A stretch of 64,000 bases of DNA from Adenophora triphylla var. japonica (GCA_022495995.1 JAFEMH010001365.1:422176-486175); one strand, 5' to 3'; shown: positions 20,082-33,018, counted from the first letter of the stretch. The notes: generated from the letters alone by a model not told the origin. Program-made: numbers and translations.

Positions 20082-22361
20082 TGTGGGGACCCCGACCCGG
20101 AACCTACACGTGTCCCGAGTTGGAGCGTCCCCAAACTAACCCAAAAACACTAAACTTTTAAAACTTTACTTTGACTTTCCAACATGAACATGAATAACAT
20201 AACATTTCAGAAGAACTCCACTCTACTCCACATCGGAGGAGGAGATAACTAACTTTGAAAATAGTTAACTGTTTAGTTACAAAAGATTTAAGGTTATGAC
20301 GTAAAGTTTAAGATTTATAATTACAAACTCCAAGAATGGAATTACCAAAATACAATTTATACGTCACCCTAAACATACCCTGACAATACCCCAAAAGATT
20401 ACTCCAAACTCCTCTCCGTCCTTACTTGGGCGGTCCTCCTGCCTCGGGATCTAAAACAGTAAAGGGAGAGGGGTGAGAATAAATCTCAGCAAGCTATTAT
20501 GAATGCAGCAATATGCCAAATAAATGCAACATATAACAAGTCGCACATAACACCTTGGGAAAGCTATAAACACATTCCATTACCTTGGTTTACCTTTTCC
20601 CGTCGAACGAGAGTCGTACAACATTGGGTATAATAATACTCCAATTACGGTGAGCCGCTTAAGCAATACTCACGTCTTATAAGACCCGTTTTCGGGAACC
20701 ATATAAGACAAGTAGCAACTCTGTAAGGCTTTTGGCTCAATACGTACGCTATACCCCAACCTCGCGGCCACAGGGGAGGGACGGTCACGAATATAACATA
20801 ATCCGATCACATTAGGTCACACTTCCATAATTGATCGTGATTCTGTTATACCCCCAACGTCAGCTGACTCACACATAATCAAGCACATAATAGATACTTG
20901 AATAAAATCCACAAAAGGGATAACAACATATCAACATGGTAAACTATACTCATGTCCAACCAATATCATAGTGCAATATTTATTCAATACACTATGCAAT
21001 AGAAACAATGTATATGAACTCAATGTAAGGCAAGGAAGTAGCATAAATCCATCCTACAAGGTCATTATACAATAATACATAGCCTCTTGAAAGGTCCAAG
21101 GGGAATCTATCAAGTTGGGATCATAATTGTTTAGTTACTAAACTAGTTTATCTAACGTTTTCCAAGCAACATTTAAGGTACTTCCACTATTCCATTTTAA
21201 TCACTTAGAACGTCATTGTGAAGCCAAAGTATTCTACTTAAATCTAGGTTAAAAGGATTTCATTATGGTTCGAGTTTGATTAGGTTTGAATAGCTATAAA
21301 GTTGAGGTGAGAAAATCTGGCCAGGGGACGACTCGTCCCCCAGGGCACGACTCGTCCCCAATTTACCCCCCACTGAACCTGGCGTCCCCCCTTAGGTCAC
21401 GACTTCCCTTCGACCAAGGGACGACTCGTCCCTCGGCCCCGTAATTTGCACAAACAAATATAATCAACACAAAAATCCCAAGAAACCAAATGTACAACCA
21501 AATGCATTCTAAGTTATGAACCTAAAGGGCATTTCCAACTTGGGTAACTTTAATCTATTCCTTTAACTCCATGAAATCAGGTCTTAAACCTAGATCCATT
21601 CAACTTCCATAACTCACAATATTTCTACAAACCCAACAAGGTTCTAAATCAACACATTCAACTCCCAATAGTTTTCCCAAGCAAGAAATCACCAATATAA
21701 GAACAAGAACCACAAGAAATATTCATGAACATTCATGAGAAGAGAAGTCATAACAACTTACTTGGATATTAGAAGGAAATGTGAATCTTTCTAGTTAGAT
21801 GAGTTCCCCAAGATGATCAATCTTCAAATGTGCTCCTAGACTTGGATTTTGATGAAGAATGCCTTGACTTCAAAGCTTGGCAAGGAGGGCTTCAATGGAG
21901 TCTCTCTCTTGCTCTAGGTTGAAGAAGTGTAGAGAATGAGAAGATGAGGGAGAAGGAGGGGAAGTGTGGGGCAAAAGTGAAGGAAGTAAGAGGAAGTATA
22001 AGGAGGAGACACTTGGCAAGGCATGAGGGAAGTAAGAGATTTTGGTCCCTCCCCCCACTAATTAATAACCAAGGCTTTCACTCATCCTACCCAAATTAAT
22101 TTAAAACAAATCTTATCCCATTAATTCTTCCTACTTATTTTAATTCTCCTCACACTATTTCTCATATTTCCAATTTTATTATTTTCCAAGTTTATTTATT
22201 TAATGTCCAATAAATTCTCATAAGGTCCTACAATTACTTTTCACCCAATTTATCCTAACTTAAGAATTTTAAAGATATAATTGAACATATAAAGATAACA
22301 TAAATATTAAAAGCATATAATTTAATATTTAAAATAAGTGCCTAGGGTTGGGGTCGTCACA
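20082..22361 (-). repeat. 3' LTR of the Tekay element
   Basis: On the minus strand it starts TGTGACGACCCCAACCCTAGG and ends GGGTCCCCACA. Three near-perfect palindromes of the type GGGACGACTCGTCCC lie at about 21324-21432. A 62-codon open frame (22058-21870) is identical in both LTRs but has no recognisable product. Confidence 0.95.
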
Positions 22362-22394
22362 CTCACTCCCCCTTAAAGAAAATTCGACCCGAAT

Positions 22395-23326
22395 TTTAAA
22401 AGGAAACTTACTTGAATTTTCAAACAACCACGGGTATTTCGCTCTCATCTCCGACTCTAGCTCCCACGTCGCTTCCTCAACTGTATGATTCTTCCAAAGG
22501 ACTTTCACTATCGGAATACTCTTGGTTCTCAACTCTTTAACTTGGAATTCTAATACTCTTAATGGCTCTTCAACATACGACATGTCCGCTTGGACATCAT
22601 CGGGAGGAGAGCTCAAAACATGGGAGGGGTCATGACAGTACTTCCTAAGCATAGAAACGTGGAACACATCATGAAGCAAAGAGAAAGACGGAGGCAACGC
22701 TAACCGGTAAGCCAATTCCCCTATCTTCTCTAGAATCTCAAACGGTCCCACAAACCTCGGAGCCAACTTACCCTTATTACCAAACCTTTTAATCCCCGTC
22801 CTCGGAGAAACCTTCAAGAACACAAAGTCACCAACCCGAAATGATAAATCCCGTCTTCTATTGTCGGCGTAGCTTTTCTGTCGACTCTGAGCTGTCTTCA
22901 ATCTATCTCGAATCACCTTGATCTTTTCCGTAGAATCTCGAACCAAATCCGGGCCCCAAAGTCTTGCTTCACCAACCTCGTCCCAACACATCGGAGATCG
23001 ACACTTCCTACCATACAAAGCTTCATACGGAGCCATCTCAATACTCGGACTCGATAAGCGTTGTTGTAAGCAAACTCCACTAAAGGTAAATGATCCTCCC
23101 AAGACAATTGGAAATCCATCACACAAGCTCGTAACATATCCTCAAGTATCTCGAATAGTTCTCTCGATCGACCATCGGTTTGAGGATGAAACGCGGTACT
23201 AAAACACAACTTAGAACCCAAAGCTTCATGCAATGCTCTCCAAAATCTAGATGTAAACCTCGGATCTCTATCGGAAACAATACTAACCGGAACCCCGTGA
23301 AGTCTCACAATCTCCTTCAAATACAA
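22395..23326 (-). pseudogene. Tekay integrase core, C-terminal part and chromodomain
   Basis: Frame 23326-22913 gives the integrase core ('[19 protein letters not shown]', 'FHPQTDG'). Frame 23126-22395 gives '[19 protein letters not shown]', a 'VGDFVFLKVSP' block and finally the chromodomain-like end 'VEEPLRVLEFQVKELRTKSI', 'WKNHTVEEATWELE'. This chromodomain type guides integration toward heterochromatin in related elements. The switch of frame near 23060 and odd residues after HPQTDG occur where CTG or CAG codons would be expected. Confidence 0.9.
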
Positions 23327-23340
23327 CTGGGCTAACTTCT

Positions 23341-24759
23341 CTAACGAGAACTTAGTTGATACCTAAGAAAATGAGCCGACTTTGTCAACCGATCCACAAT
23401 AACCCATATAGCATCCATCTTCTTCGCGGTGAGAGGCAAACCCGAAACAAAATCCATCGAGATCCCTTCCCATTTCCATTCCGGAATATCCAATGGTTGA
23501 AGTAGTCCCGCCGGTCTTTGATGTTCTGCCTTAATCTGTTGACACGTCAAACACTTAGATACATAATCCGCTATTTCCCTTTTCATTCCATTCCACCAAT
23601 ATCCACGCTTCATGTCTTGATACATTTTGGTACTCCCCGGATGAATCGCAAACTTGGACTTATGGCCATCCTCTAAAACACGCTTCTTGATTTCCGGCGA
23701 TGACGGAACGCAAATTCTCCCTTGGAAAGTTAAAATCCCATCTCGATTCAAAGCAAAATCCCCGGCTTTCCCATCTTGCACTTGATCACAAATTTTCTTC
23801 AATTCCGGATCTTCTTGTTGAGCTTCCTTCAAATCACCATACAATGTCGGAACGGCTCGAACATTCGCAATAATTACTTCACTCTTCAATTCCCGAGAAC
23901 TCAAAGCTGTCAAATACGCCTTTCGGCTAATCGCATCGGCCACCACATTGGCCTTCCCCGGATGATAAGAAATTACACAATCGAAATCTTTCAAAAACTC
24001 AAGCCATCTCCTTTGTCGGTTGTTCAACTCCTTTTGGGTGAATAAGTACTTCAAACTCTTATGATCGGTGAAAATCTCGAATTTCGCTCCGTAAAGATAA
24101 TGCTTCCACTTATGCAACGCAAATACAATCGCCGCCAATTCCATATCATGAGTAGGATAATTCTGTTCCGCCGGTGATAACTTCCTAGAGGCATACGCAA
24201 TAACCTTCCCATTCTGCATCAACACACATCCCAAACCCGCCTTCGAGGCATCACTATAAATAACAAAATTCTCGCAACCACTCGGAAGGGTAAGAATAGG
24301 AGCCGTTGTCAATCTCTTCTTCAATTCATTAAAGCTTGCTTCACACTTGGAATCCCATACAAACGGTACATCTTTCCGAGTCAACCTAGTCAACGGAGTA
24401 GCAATCCGAGAAAACCCCTCAATGAACCTCCGATAGTACCCCGCCAAACCAAGAAAACTACGGACTTCGGTCACGGTCGAAGGTTGCTTCCAATTAATCA
24501 CGGCTTCAATCTTCGAAGGATCCACGGAAATCCCCGAACTCGACACAACATGCCCCAAGAAAGAAATCTGCTCAAGCCAAAACTCGCACTTACTGAACTT
24601 GGCATACAACTGCTTCTCACGAAGAACGGACAAGACAATCCTCAAATGATTCTCATGCTCTTCCCGGGACTTAGAATACACAAGAATATCATCAATAAAG
24701 ACCACCACAAAACTATCGAGATAAGGCTTGAAGACACGGTTCATCATATCCATAAACAC
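23341..24759 (-). CDS. Tekay reverse transcriptase (C part), RNase H and integrase zinc domain
   Basis: 472 codons without a stop. Near the start is the reverse transcriptase catalytic box '[13 protein letters not shown]' (about 24675-24700). The thumb follows ('[17 protein letters not shown]'), then RNase H ('[17 protein letters not shown]', '[20 protein letters not shown]', '[16 protein letters not shown]'), then the integrase HHCC region ('[17 protein letters not shown]', 'CLTCQQIK') and the first catalytic Asp ('[10 protein letters not shown]'). It is the continuation of frame 25055-24759, interrupted only by a scrambled site at about 24757. Confidence 0.92.
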   Translation of the reverse strand: MFMDMMNRVFKPYLDSFVVVFIDDILVYSKSREEHENHLRIVLSVLREKQLYAKFSKCEFWLEQISFLGHVVSSSGISVDPSKIEAVINWKQPSTVTEVRSFLGLAGYYRRFIEGFSRIATPLTRLTRKDVPFVWDSKCEASFNELKKRLTTAPILTLPSGCENFVIYSDASKAGLGCVLMQNGKVIAYASRKLSPAEQNYPTHDMELAAIVFALHKWKHYLYGAKFEIFTDHKSLKYLFTQKELNNRQRRWLEFLKDFDCVISYHPGKANVVADAISRKAYLTALSSRELKSEVIIANVRAVPTLYGDLKEAQQEDPELKKICDQVQDGKAGDFALNRDGILTFQGRICVPSSPEIKKRVLEDGHKSKFAIHPGSTKMYQDMKRGYWWNGMKREIADYVSKCLTCQQIKAEHQRPAGLLQPLDIPEWKWEGISMDFVSGLPLTAKKMDAIWVIVDRLTKSAHFLRYQLSSR

Positions 24760-25110
24760 TACGGAGCATTAGTCAACCCAAACGGCATCACCACAAACTC
24801 ATAATGACCATACCTAGTACGGAAAGCTGTCTTAGCAACATCATCCGGCCTAATCTTCAACTGATGGTATCCGCTTCTCAAATCAAGCTTTGAGTAGATA
24901 ACGGAACCTTGGAGTTGGTCAAACAAATCGTCTATATGCGGAAGAGGATATTTATTCTTAATGGTGGCTTGGTTCAACAAACGATAGTCAATACACAATC
25001 GTAAGGTACCATCCTTCTTCCTAACAAACAAGACCGGTGCTCCCCACTGAGACACACTAGACGAATAAAACCTCGGTCTAACAACTCTTGCAATTGGACC
25101 TTCAACTCTT
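24759..25110 (-). pseudogene. Tekay reverse transcriptase, N-terminal half
   Basis: Reads '[20 protein letters not shown]', '[15 protein letters not shown]', '[14 protein letters not shown]' and '[21 protein letters not shown]'. This covers fingers and palm up to the expected continuation in the next frame. The frame break occurs at CACTACGGAGC, where an intact relative would have a CTGCAG-containing sequence. Confidence 0.9.
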
Positions 25111-25600
25111 TTAACTCGGCCTGAGCCATTCTATAGGGTGCTTTAGAGATAGGAGCGGTACCGGTACTAAGTCAATACAAAACTCTATCTCACGGTCCGG
25201 AGGCATAGAGTACTCACTAGAGAACACATCACTAAATTCATTCACAACCGGGACATGAGCTAACTCGGGAGGCTTCTTATTGGAATCTACCACATAAGCT
25301 AAGTAACCCGTACACCCCTTAGATAGCATCTTTCTAGCTTTTAAGGCGTAAATAACATGTAACCCGAACATAGATTTATCGGCATCAAATATAAATGTAG
25401 GCACATCGTGCATAGCAAATGAGACTCGCTTCCTACGACAGCCTACCAAAGCATGGCACCGACTCAACCAATCCATACCAAGGATCACATCAAAATCACG
25501 GATTGGTAACTCGACCAAATCCACCGGCAATACATGCCCACATATAGTCACATCACATCCACGATATATCAAAAGAAGATTCAAGGCTCTCTCCCATAGG
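25111..25600 (-). pseudogene. Tekay aspartic protease region
   Basis: A 157-codon frame includes 'LPVDLVELPIRDFDVILGMD' followed by 'WLSRCHALVGC', typical of the region after the retropepsin active site in chromoviruses. The sequence then runs toward the reverse transcriptase ('EFSDVFSSEYSMPPDREIEF'). The DTG-type active site would lie upstream, about 25600-25800, in poorly framed sequence. Confidence 0.8.
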
Positions 25601-25818
25601 AGTAGAGACCTCTAACACATAAGGCATAGATTCGGGCAAGATATGCAATGAGAATGCAAAATGAGACGCCATTAAATGAATGGGAAGACCCGGGATCTAT
25701 AAGAATGCGGGCCTTAACTCCCGAGACAGAACTATACCTCTAATGACAAGCATTAGGATCGACCTCTCCTCGACCCAAAGCAAACACACGACCTTGGACT
25801 TTATCCTTAGGTTTCCCA

Positions 25819-26820
25819 TCAACATCTCTCTTCACACCACTTCCTTGACCCCGAATCCGGCACCCGTCGCTTGCTTATTCTCGTAATCTTGGGACAATTC
25901 CTCCCGAAATGGCCCGGCGATCCACACTCCAAACACTTGCCTTGTTTGCTCCAACACTTGTCCTCCGAATGCCCTATCCTCTTGCAAAACCCACATGTTG
26001 TCCCAAGCTGACCGGAAGTCGCACGATTTGCCGGAGCCGCCACATGACCCCCTCGATTCGCTCCCGGGTGAAAGTCCTCGGCCGCACTCTATTCTGTCCC
26101 GATCCTCGACCCCGAAATCTGTTCCTCGTTTCCTCCTTCATTCTTACCACGATGCTCCTCTATGTCGTTCTCAATCCGGTACGCCATATTCACCGCCGTT
26201 GAAATTGGCGAAGTTATGCGTCAACAACCGCTTCCGAAACTCAACTCTTAAACCTTTCACAAACCGGTAAACTCGCCTCTCCTCATCCGGCACCAAATGG
26301 GGACAATATCGGGCCAACTCGTGAACTTTGCCGAATACTGCGCTATCGTCATGGTCCCTTGCTCCAGCTTCAGAAACTCGCCTTCTTTCTTGTCCCTAGT
26401 AACCATCGGCACAAAGTGATCTCGGAACTTGAGCGTGAAGTTCTCCCACGTCTGCGGTGTCAAATCTCGGTCCCAACCATCCTTTACCACTTGCCACCAA
26501 TGCTCCGCCGGTCCTTCCAATTTGAAAACGGCGCATCTCACTTTCTCCGCATCCGTACTCTCCATAGCCGCGAAAATCTTGTTCATAGCCTCAAGCCACC
26601 TCTCGGCCTTCACCGGATCCGGATCTCCGTTGAAGCTAGGAGGAGACATCTTCACGAACTTCTCCAAACCATGTTGCCCTTGCTCGCCTAGATTCCGATT
26701 CAAATTCGATTCCGAGTTGCCATATGCCGAAGGAACCCTCGGAACATGTCCATCATCTCGGCGTTCGGATTACCAACACCACCCAAACCCGCATTCGGAT
26801 CACCTTCATTTCCCGCCATT
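25819..26820 (-). pseudogene. Tekay gag with two zinc knuckles
   Basis: The start is most likely at about 26820 (MAGNEGDPNAGLGG). Frame 26703-26257 carries the gag core ('PPSFNGDPDPVKAERWLEAM', 'RCAVFKLEGPAEHWWQVV'). Frame 26043-25819 carries two CCHC knuckles ('CGFCKRIGHSEDKC', 'CLECGSPGHFGRNC'). At about 26319 the frame changes at AACTCGTGAA, where AACTCAGTGAA would keep the typical gag sequence: loss of the A of CAG. Confidence 0.85.
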
Positions 26821-26879
26821 ACAACAAACTCCCGCATTAAACACTCGACGTCGGCTACCACACACTCTCACTCGCCTAG

Positions 26880-26920
26880 ACTCTACCCAAGAATTCTAAC
26901 CGAGCTCGATACTTAACCGC
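26880..26920 (-). other. Degenerate tRNA-Met-like primer-binding region
   Basis: Directly inside the 5' LTR the minus strand reads AAGTATCGAGCTCGGTT, resembling the chromovirus primer site TGGTATCAGAGCCTCGGTT with small changes, including CAGAG to CGAG. Confidence 0.4.
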
Positions 26921-29196
26921 TGGGGACCCCGACCCGGAACCTACACGTGTCCCGAGTTGGAGCGTCCCCAAACTAACCCAAAAACACTAAACTTTTAAAA
27001 CTTTACTTTGACTTTCCAACATGAACATGAATAACATAACATTTCGAAGAACTCCACTCTACTCCACATCGGAGGAGGAGATAACTAACTTTGAAAATAG
27101 TTAACCTGTTTAGTTACAAAAGATTTAAGGTTATGACGTAAAGTTTAAGATTTATAAGTACAAACTCCAAGAATGGAATTACCAAAATACAATTTATACG
27201 TCACCCTAAACATACCCTGACAATACCCCAAAAGATTACTCCAAACTCCTCTCCGTCCTTACTTGGGCGGTCCTCCTGCCTCGGGATCTAAAACAAGAAA
27301 GGGAGAGGGGTGAGAATAAATCTCAAAGCAAGCTATTATGAATGCAGCAATATGCCAAATAAATGCAACATATAACAAGTCGCACATAACACCTTGGGAA
27401 AGCTATAAACACATTCCATTACCTTGGTTTACCTTTTCCGTCTCGAACAAGAGTCGTACAACATTGGGTATAATAATACTCCAATTACAGTGAGCCGCTT
27501 AAGCAATACTCACGTCTTATAAGACCCGTTTTCAGTGGAACCATATAAGACAAGAGCAACTCTGTAAGGCTTTTGGCTCAATACAGACGCTTATACCCCA
27601 ACCTCGCGGCCACAGTGAGGGGATCGGTCACGTATATAACATAATCCGATCACATTAGGTCACACTTCCATAATTGATCGTATTCTGTTATACCCCCAAC
27701 GTCAGCTGACTCACACATAATCAAGCACATAATAGATACTTGAATAAAATCCACAAAAGGGATAACAACATATCAACATGGTAAACTATACTCATGTCCA
27801 ACCAATATCATAGTGCAATATTTATTCAATACACTATGCAATAGAAACAATGTATATGAACTCAATGTAAGGCAAGGAAGTAGCATAAATCCATCCTACA
27901 AGGTCATTATACAATAATACATAGCCTCTTGAAAGGTCCAAGGGGAATCTATCAAGTTGGGATCATAATTGTTTAGTTACTAAACTAGTTTATCTAACGT
28001 TTTCCAAGCAACATTTAAGGTACTTCCACTATTCCATTTTAATCACTTAGAACGTCATTGTGAAGCCAAAGTATTCTACTTAAATCTAGGTTAAAAGGAT
28101 TTCATTATGGTTCGAGTTTGATTAGGTTTGAATAGCTATAAAGTTGAGGTGAGAAAATCTGGCCAGGGGACGACTCGCCCCCGTGGCACGACTCGTCCCC
28201 AATTTACCCCCACCGAACCCGGCGTCCCCTTAGGTCACGATTTCCTTCGACCAAGGGACGACTCGTCCCTCGGCCCGTAATTTGCACAAACAGCAGAATC
28301 AACACAAAAATCCCAAGAAACCAAATGTACAACCAAATGCATTCTAAGTTATGAACCTAAAGGGCATTTCCAACTTGGGTAACTTTAATCTATTCCTTTA
28401 ACTCCATGAAATCAGGTCTTAAACCTAGATCCATTCAACTTCCATAACTCACAATATTTCTACAAACCCAACAAGGTTCTAAATCAACACATTCAACTCC
28501 CAATAGTTTTCCCAAGCAAGAAATCACCAATATAAGAACAAGAACCACAAGAAATATTCATGAACATTCATGAGAAGAGAAGTCATAACAACTTACTTGG
28601 ATATTAGAAGGAAATGTGAATCTTTCTAGTTAGATGAGTTCCCCAAGATGATCAATCTTCAAATGTGCTCCTAGACTTGGATTTTGATGAAGAATGCCTT
28701 GACTTCAAAGCTTGGCAAGGAGGGCTTCAATGGAGTCTCTCTCTTGCTCTAGGTTGAAGAAGTGTAGAGAATGAGAAGATGAGGGAGAAGGAGGGGAAGT
28801 GTGGGGCAAAAGTGAAGGAAGTAAGAGGAAGTATAAGGAGGAGACACTTGGCAAGGCATGAGGGAAGTAAGAGATTTTGGTCCCTCCCCCCACTAATTAA
28901 TAACCAAGGCTTTCACTCATCCTACCCAAATTAATTTAAAACAAATCTTATCCCATTAATTCTTCCTACTTATTTTAATTCTCCTCACACTATTTCTCAT
29001 ATTTCCAATTTTATTATTTTCCAAGTTTATTTATTTAATGTCCAATAAATTCTCATAAGGTCCTACAATTACTTTTCACCCAATTTATCCTAACTTAAGA
29101 ATTTTAAAGATATAATTGAACATATAAAGATAACATAAATATTAAAAGCATATAATTTAATATTTAAAATAAGTGCCTAGGGTTGGGGTCGTCACA
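26921..29196 (-). repeat. 5' LTR of the Tekay element
   Basis: Near-identical to 20082-22361. Differences are few and many involve CAG/CTG contexts. Two nucleotides are missing at the inner end (TGGGGACC instead of TGTGGGGACC). Confidence 0.95.
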
Positions 29197-30231
29197 CAAC
29201 CCTTAACTCACAGAGTTATTTGATTGCCATATTAATGTGGAGGTGTGTGATGGAGTTAGATGTGTGAAGTACATTCACAAGTATATATACAAAGGTCATG
29301 ATCGAACAACAATGGTTTTAGGGAAAGGTGGTGAAATCAAACAATATCTTGATGCGAGGTATATTGGTCTGCCAGAAGCTGCATGGCGGTTATTCGGATA
29401 CAACTTGCATGAAGAATTTCCTAATGTTGTTCGATTAGATCTCCATCTACCTCGAGAGCATAATGTTTCATATGATTCAAGATGTTTGCGAGAAGAGATA
29501 GCTGAACAAGTTGAGGGAAAAGTAACAAAATTAATGGGGTTTTTTAGATGTTGTGCTTCTGATGTAATGACCTGACAGTTTACTTATCAACAAATGCCGA
29601 AGCATTACACGTGGAAGGCGAATGTTTGGAAACGAAGACGTCATTTAAGCCAGGCAATTGGAAGAATATATTTTGCTAGCCCCTCCAGTGGTGAGAGATT
29701 TTACCTCTGACTCTTATTAATTATTGTTAAAGGGCCAATCTCTTGGGAAAATTTACGAACATACAATGGTATTGTGCATGATACATTTAAAGGTGCTTGC
29801 GTTGCACGGGGTCTTCTAGAAGATGATGAAGAATGGAAGCAATATTTGGAAGAAGCCTCAGTATGAAGACTGGGTACCAACTGAGGAGATTGTTTGCGCT
29901 TATTCTAACGCAATGCTCTCCGATACATCTCGATGAGTTGTGGACTAAGTTTGCAATGAATATATGTGATGATCTTCCTCACAAATTGCGCACAGAATAT
30001 GAAATTCCATACCCGAATGATAGTCAAATAACAAATTATAGCCTGCATCTGTTGAATGAAATATTGCAAGAAACTGGAAAAAGCTTGGCAGATTTCCCAC
30101 CAATGCCTCTTCCACTTCAAAATTGGACCCAAATGACCGGCAACAACAGGTTATTATGGGAACATAGACAGCTTAAGTATGATGATCGCACTACTGCTGC
30201 GGAAGCAAATATCTTGCTTGAATGTTGGTAA
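29197..30231 (+). pseudogene. Helitron Rep tyrosine motif and linker, continuing after the retrotransposon
   Basis: Directly after the CAACC duplication the Helitron resumes. The Rep tyrosine motif 'CVKYIHKYIYKGHDR' lies at about 29265-29310 with both conserved tyrosines. Downstream are 'YIGLPEAAWRLFGYNLHEEF', then 'QQMPKHYTWKANVWKRRR' in another frame, 'GRIYFASPSSGERFYL', and 'GYQLRRLFALILTQC' leading toward the helicase. Frame breaks near 29575, 29710, 29865 and 30231 show decay. Confidence 0.85.
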
Positions 30232-30234
30232 GCA

Positions 30235-31671
30235 ACACTGTTTCGATGTTGTGATATGTTCGGTGAATGAAAATCAATGGAAAACCTTCTTTTTGAATGG
30301 GGTGCAGGAACGGGCAAAACATTTTTGTACAACACAATTGCAGGGGTTTGTAGATCGCATGACAATATCGTGATCTGTGTTGCATCATCTGAAATTGCAT
30401 CGTTATTGTTGGTTGGTGGCAGAACGGCACATTCTACCTTTTGTCTACCGTTGAATGTGTTGGAAGATACGTTGTGTTCATTTACGAAACAGTCAATTCA
30501 TGCCCAACTCTTTAGAGAGAAAAAATTAATAATATGGGAAGAGGTTCCTATCAACATCGCCATTGCGTTGAGGCCGTCGATCGCAGCCTTCGAGATATTT
30601 GTGATAATGATAGCCCTTTCGGTGGAATTACTGTTATTTTTTGTGGTGATTTCCGTCAAACTTTGCCAGTTATACCGAAGGGACACCGTGAACAAATCAT
30701 GGGATCAACTCTCCAAAAATCATCACTTTGGGAAAAGATATATGTCTTGACTCTATCGGAAAACATGCGGCTGGATCGAAATGATCTCGCGAATGTTGAG
30801 TTTGCGGAATACTTGAACAAGGTAATAGTTATGCATTCAAAATAAATATTTCTTTTATACGCATTCATAATTAACGTTAAATAAATTTCCATCCAAGGTG
30901 GGAATCAATCCAGATGAGACAATTGAACTTCCTTCTACTATCCGAAAGTGTAAAGACGTCAAAGAGCTAATAAGAGAAGTTTATCCAGCATTGCATATAC
31001 CGGGGACTTCTACTGCTCGGTTCTTAACTGATCGAACAATTCTGTCCCCGCGTAATGATGATGTCAATTATATAAATCTTCAAGCATTAGAGATGTTTCC
31101 AGGCAATATCATCAGTTAATATATCGACAGACAAATATACAGATGATGATACGAGTGATCCGATTATGGCAAATCAATACCCAATAGAGTTTTTGAACTC
31201 ATTGAATCCTTCTGGTCTTCCCCCTTCAGACTTGCAGTTGAAAGTTGGTTGCCCAGTTATTTTGATGAGGAATCTTTCACCTAGGGATGGTCTTTGCAAT
31301 GGAAAAAGATTAAGAGTAGTTCGATGTGGCCAACGTATTATTGAGGCTGAAATCTTGACGGGAGATAAAGCAGGCAATTTGGTATTTATACCAAGAATTT
31401 CTCTTACGCCTTCTTCGACCGAACTTATTATTCCAATTACAAGGCATCAATTTCCAATTAGGTTGTGCTTTGCAATGAGTATAAATAAGTCACAAGGTCA
31501 ATCTGTTAAATTTGTCGGCATTGATCTTCGGACACTGATGTTCACTCATGGCCAATTATATGTTGCTTTATCAAGATGTACTACATTCAGTAGGATAACG
31601 ATTCTCATTCTATCACCATCGGAAGATGACACATCCACAACAAATATTGTTTATCCTGAAGTACTTCTCTA
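30235..31671 (+). pseudogene. Helitron PIF1-like helicase
   Basis: Helicase motifs appear in order but in several frames. Walker A is '[12 protein letters not shown]' (about 30300-30335), then '[14 protein letters not shown]', a changed Walker B 'LIIWEEVPI', motif III '[11 protein letters not shown]', 'LTLSENMRL', and the C-terminal boxes '[13 protein letters not shown]', '[13 protein letters not shown]' and '[12 protein letters not shown]' (31480-31580). A 2-bp insertion near 31120 and other shifts disrupt it. The last exon probably ends at TATCCTGAA|GTACTT near 31660 and splices to 31802. The helicase would unwind DNA in the 5'-3' direction during transposition. Confidence 0.9.
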
Positions 31672-31801
31672 AACCATATAGCTTAAGTGATACGGTAAAT
31701 AGTTATTATGTTCGCATAATTGTTATATTTACTTAACTCTATTACTGTCTATATATCGCTAATATAATTTTAATTTTTGATACAATCCGTGTTTGACATA
31801 G

Positions 31802-32137
31802 GTGAATAGAGATGTAGCTGATGATATGATTGAAGATATAGTTGAATATACATTTGAAGATGTAGTTGAAGATACGGTTGAAAATGTAGTTGAAGATGTT
31901 GTTGAAGCTAATGTGTATGATGATATTTGGGATGATCCCACATTTCTCACTGAAGCGGTATATGTTACATATATATATATATATACACTTATATATATAC
32001 TCGAATATAATTCATCATTTATAGTTATATAAATGTGGTTCTTATCTATTTTTGTCTAAGTGCAGGAAGCAGTAGCTAGAAGAGTTGAAGAAAGTTTTGC
32101 AGCTGCCAATGTAGTCGAAGAGGAACCAACGGATTAA
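31802..32137 (+). CDS. Acidic C-terminal exons of the Helitron protein
   Basis: Two exons with good splice sites: 31802-31957 (52 codons, after TTGACATAG, before GTATAT) and 32066-32137 (24 codons, after TGCAG, ending TAA). They read repeated '(V)EDVVEDTVENVVEDVVEA'-type acidic sequence, then 'EAVARRVEESFAAANVVEEE'. The acidic tail is unusual for the helicase end and may come from slippage of a 15-18-bp GATGTAGTTGAA unit. A (TA)n run lies in the intron (31965-31990). Confidence 0.45.
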
Positions 32138-33018
32138 TCTTTTATTGTTAACAAATGTTAATCCTATATTCTTTTCTCTAAATAATTTTTTATTGTTTGT
32201 CTTCGAATAAGCGAGGCGTAGAACGCTTTTCATTTATTTATCGATTCTAAAGTTCATTTTTCATGGGTTCATTTTTTTCCTTTATAACTTTTTGTTGGGT
32301 ACCATTTGGGTTTGAAGATCGGTAATGATATACTTGAGATGAAGCAATCAGCCATTCCCTCCATCTCTCTCCTTTCTCTTTCTCTTTCTCTTTTCCTTCA
32401 CCGGAAACTTTTAGTCGGATTTCATATGATTTTTTTTAAGGTTGCTCCCATATCATTTCCTCTCTTGAAGGTTTACATTGACAAATTCAAGTGTGTTTTT
32501 GTACTCACTTCCAACTCCAAGGTAAAGATTTTTTTATATATTCAACATTATCTCACAAAAAGCTCAGTATTTACCTTTTTGTTACATTCTCATTTTACTT
32601 CTTCTGAATAGGAAAAATTCCTTTTTAACCACAAATCCCATATCTTATCCCATCAAAACCCATTCCAAATAAAAAAAGACTACCTTTATTATTCCAAATT
32701 AAAATTCCTTTAAACCCCATTATGCTAAGACCGGCCAAATTGAGATACAGACGCCGTTAACTTGCCGGTGTTTGGGTCCATGGCTCCATCTCTTTCTTCT
32801 AAAAAAGCCTAGGGTTTTCGTCGATTCAACTATCATTCAACCGACCATGTTCCAATTCCAATTTCTGACTGACCATGTTGCAATTCAGCCGGTGGCGGTT
32901 TGGGGGAGGGGGAGAAATGACGGGGGATTGTGGCGATGGGTGTGGCCCGCCGGTGAAGAAGGTTGAAGGGGGCTGGTAGGGGGGTTGTATTTGTTAAAGA
33001 AAAATTCGGGGATGGTAC

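Larger units (their letters stand above)
20082..29196 (-). mobile_element. Tekay/Del-type Ty3/gypsy chromovirus (complete structure)
   Basis: Direct LTRs of about 2.28 kb flank a 4.56-kb interior with minus-strand gag-pol. The ends are TG...CA and the target duplication CAACC is exact at 20077-20081 and 29197-29201. Removing element plus one CAACC restores the Helitron Rep frame. The integrase C terminus carries a chromodomain-like module, which together with the long LTRs places it with Tekay. The LTRs are nearly identical, indicating a recent insertion. Internal frameshifts coincide with corrupted CAG/CTG sites (see findings). Confidence 0.95.

Noticed and set aside
21870..22058. A 62-codon frame conserved in both chromovirus LTRs
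   Set aside because: Identity simply reflects LTR identity; composition is low complexity and no family was recognised.
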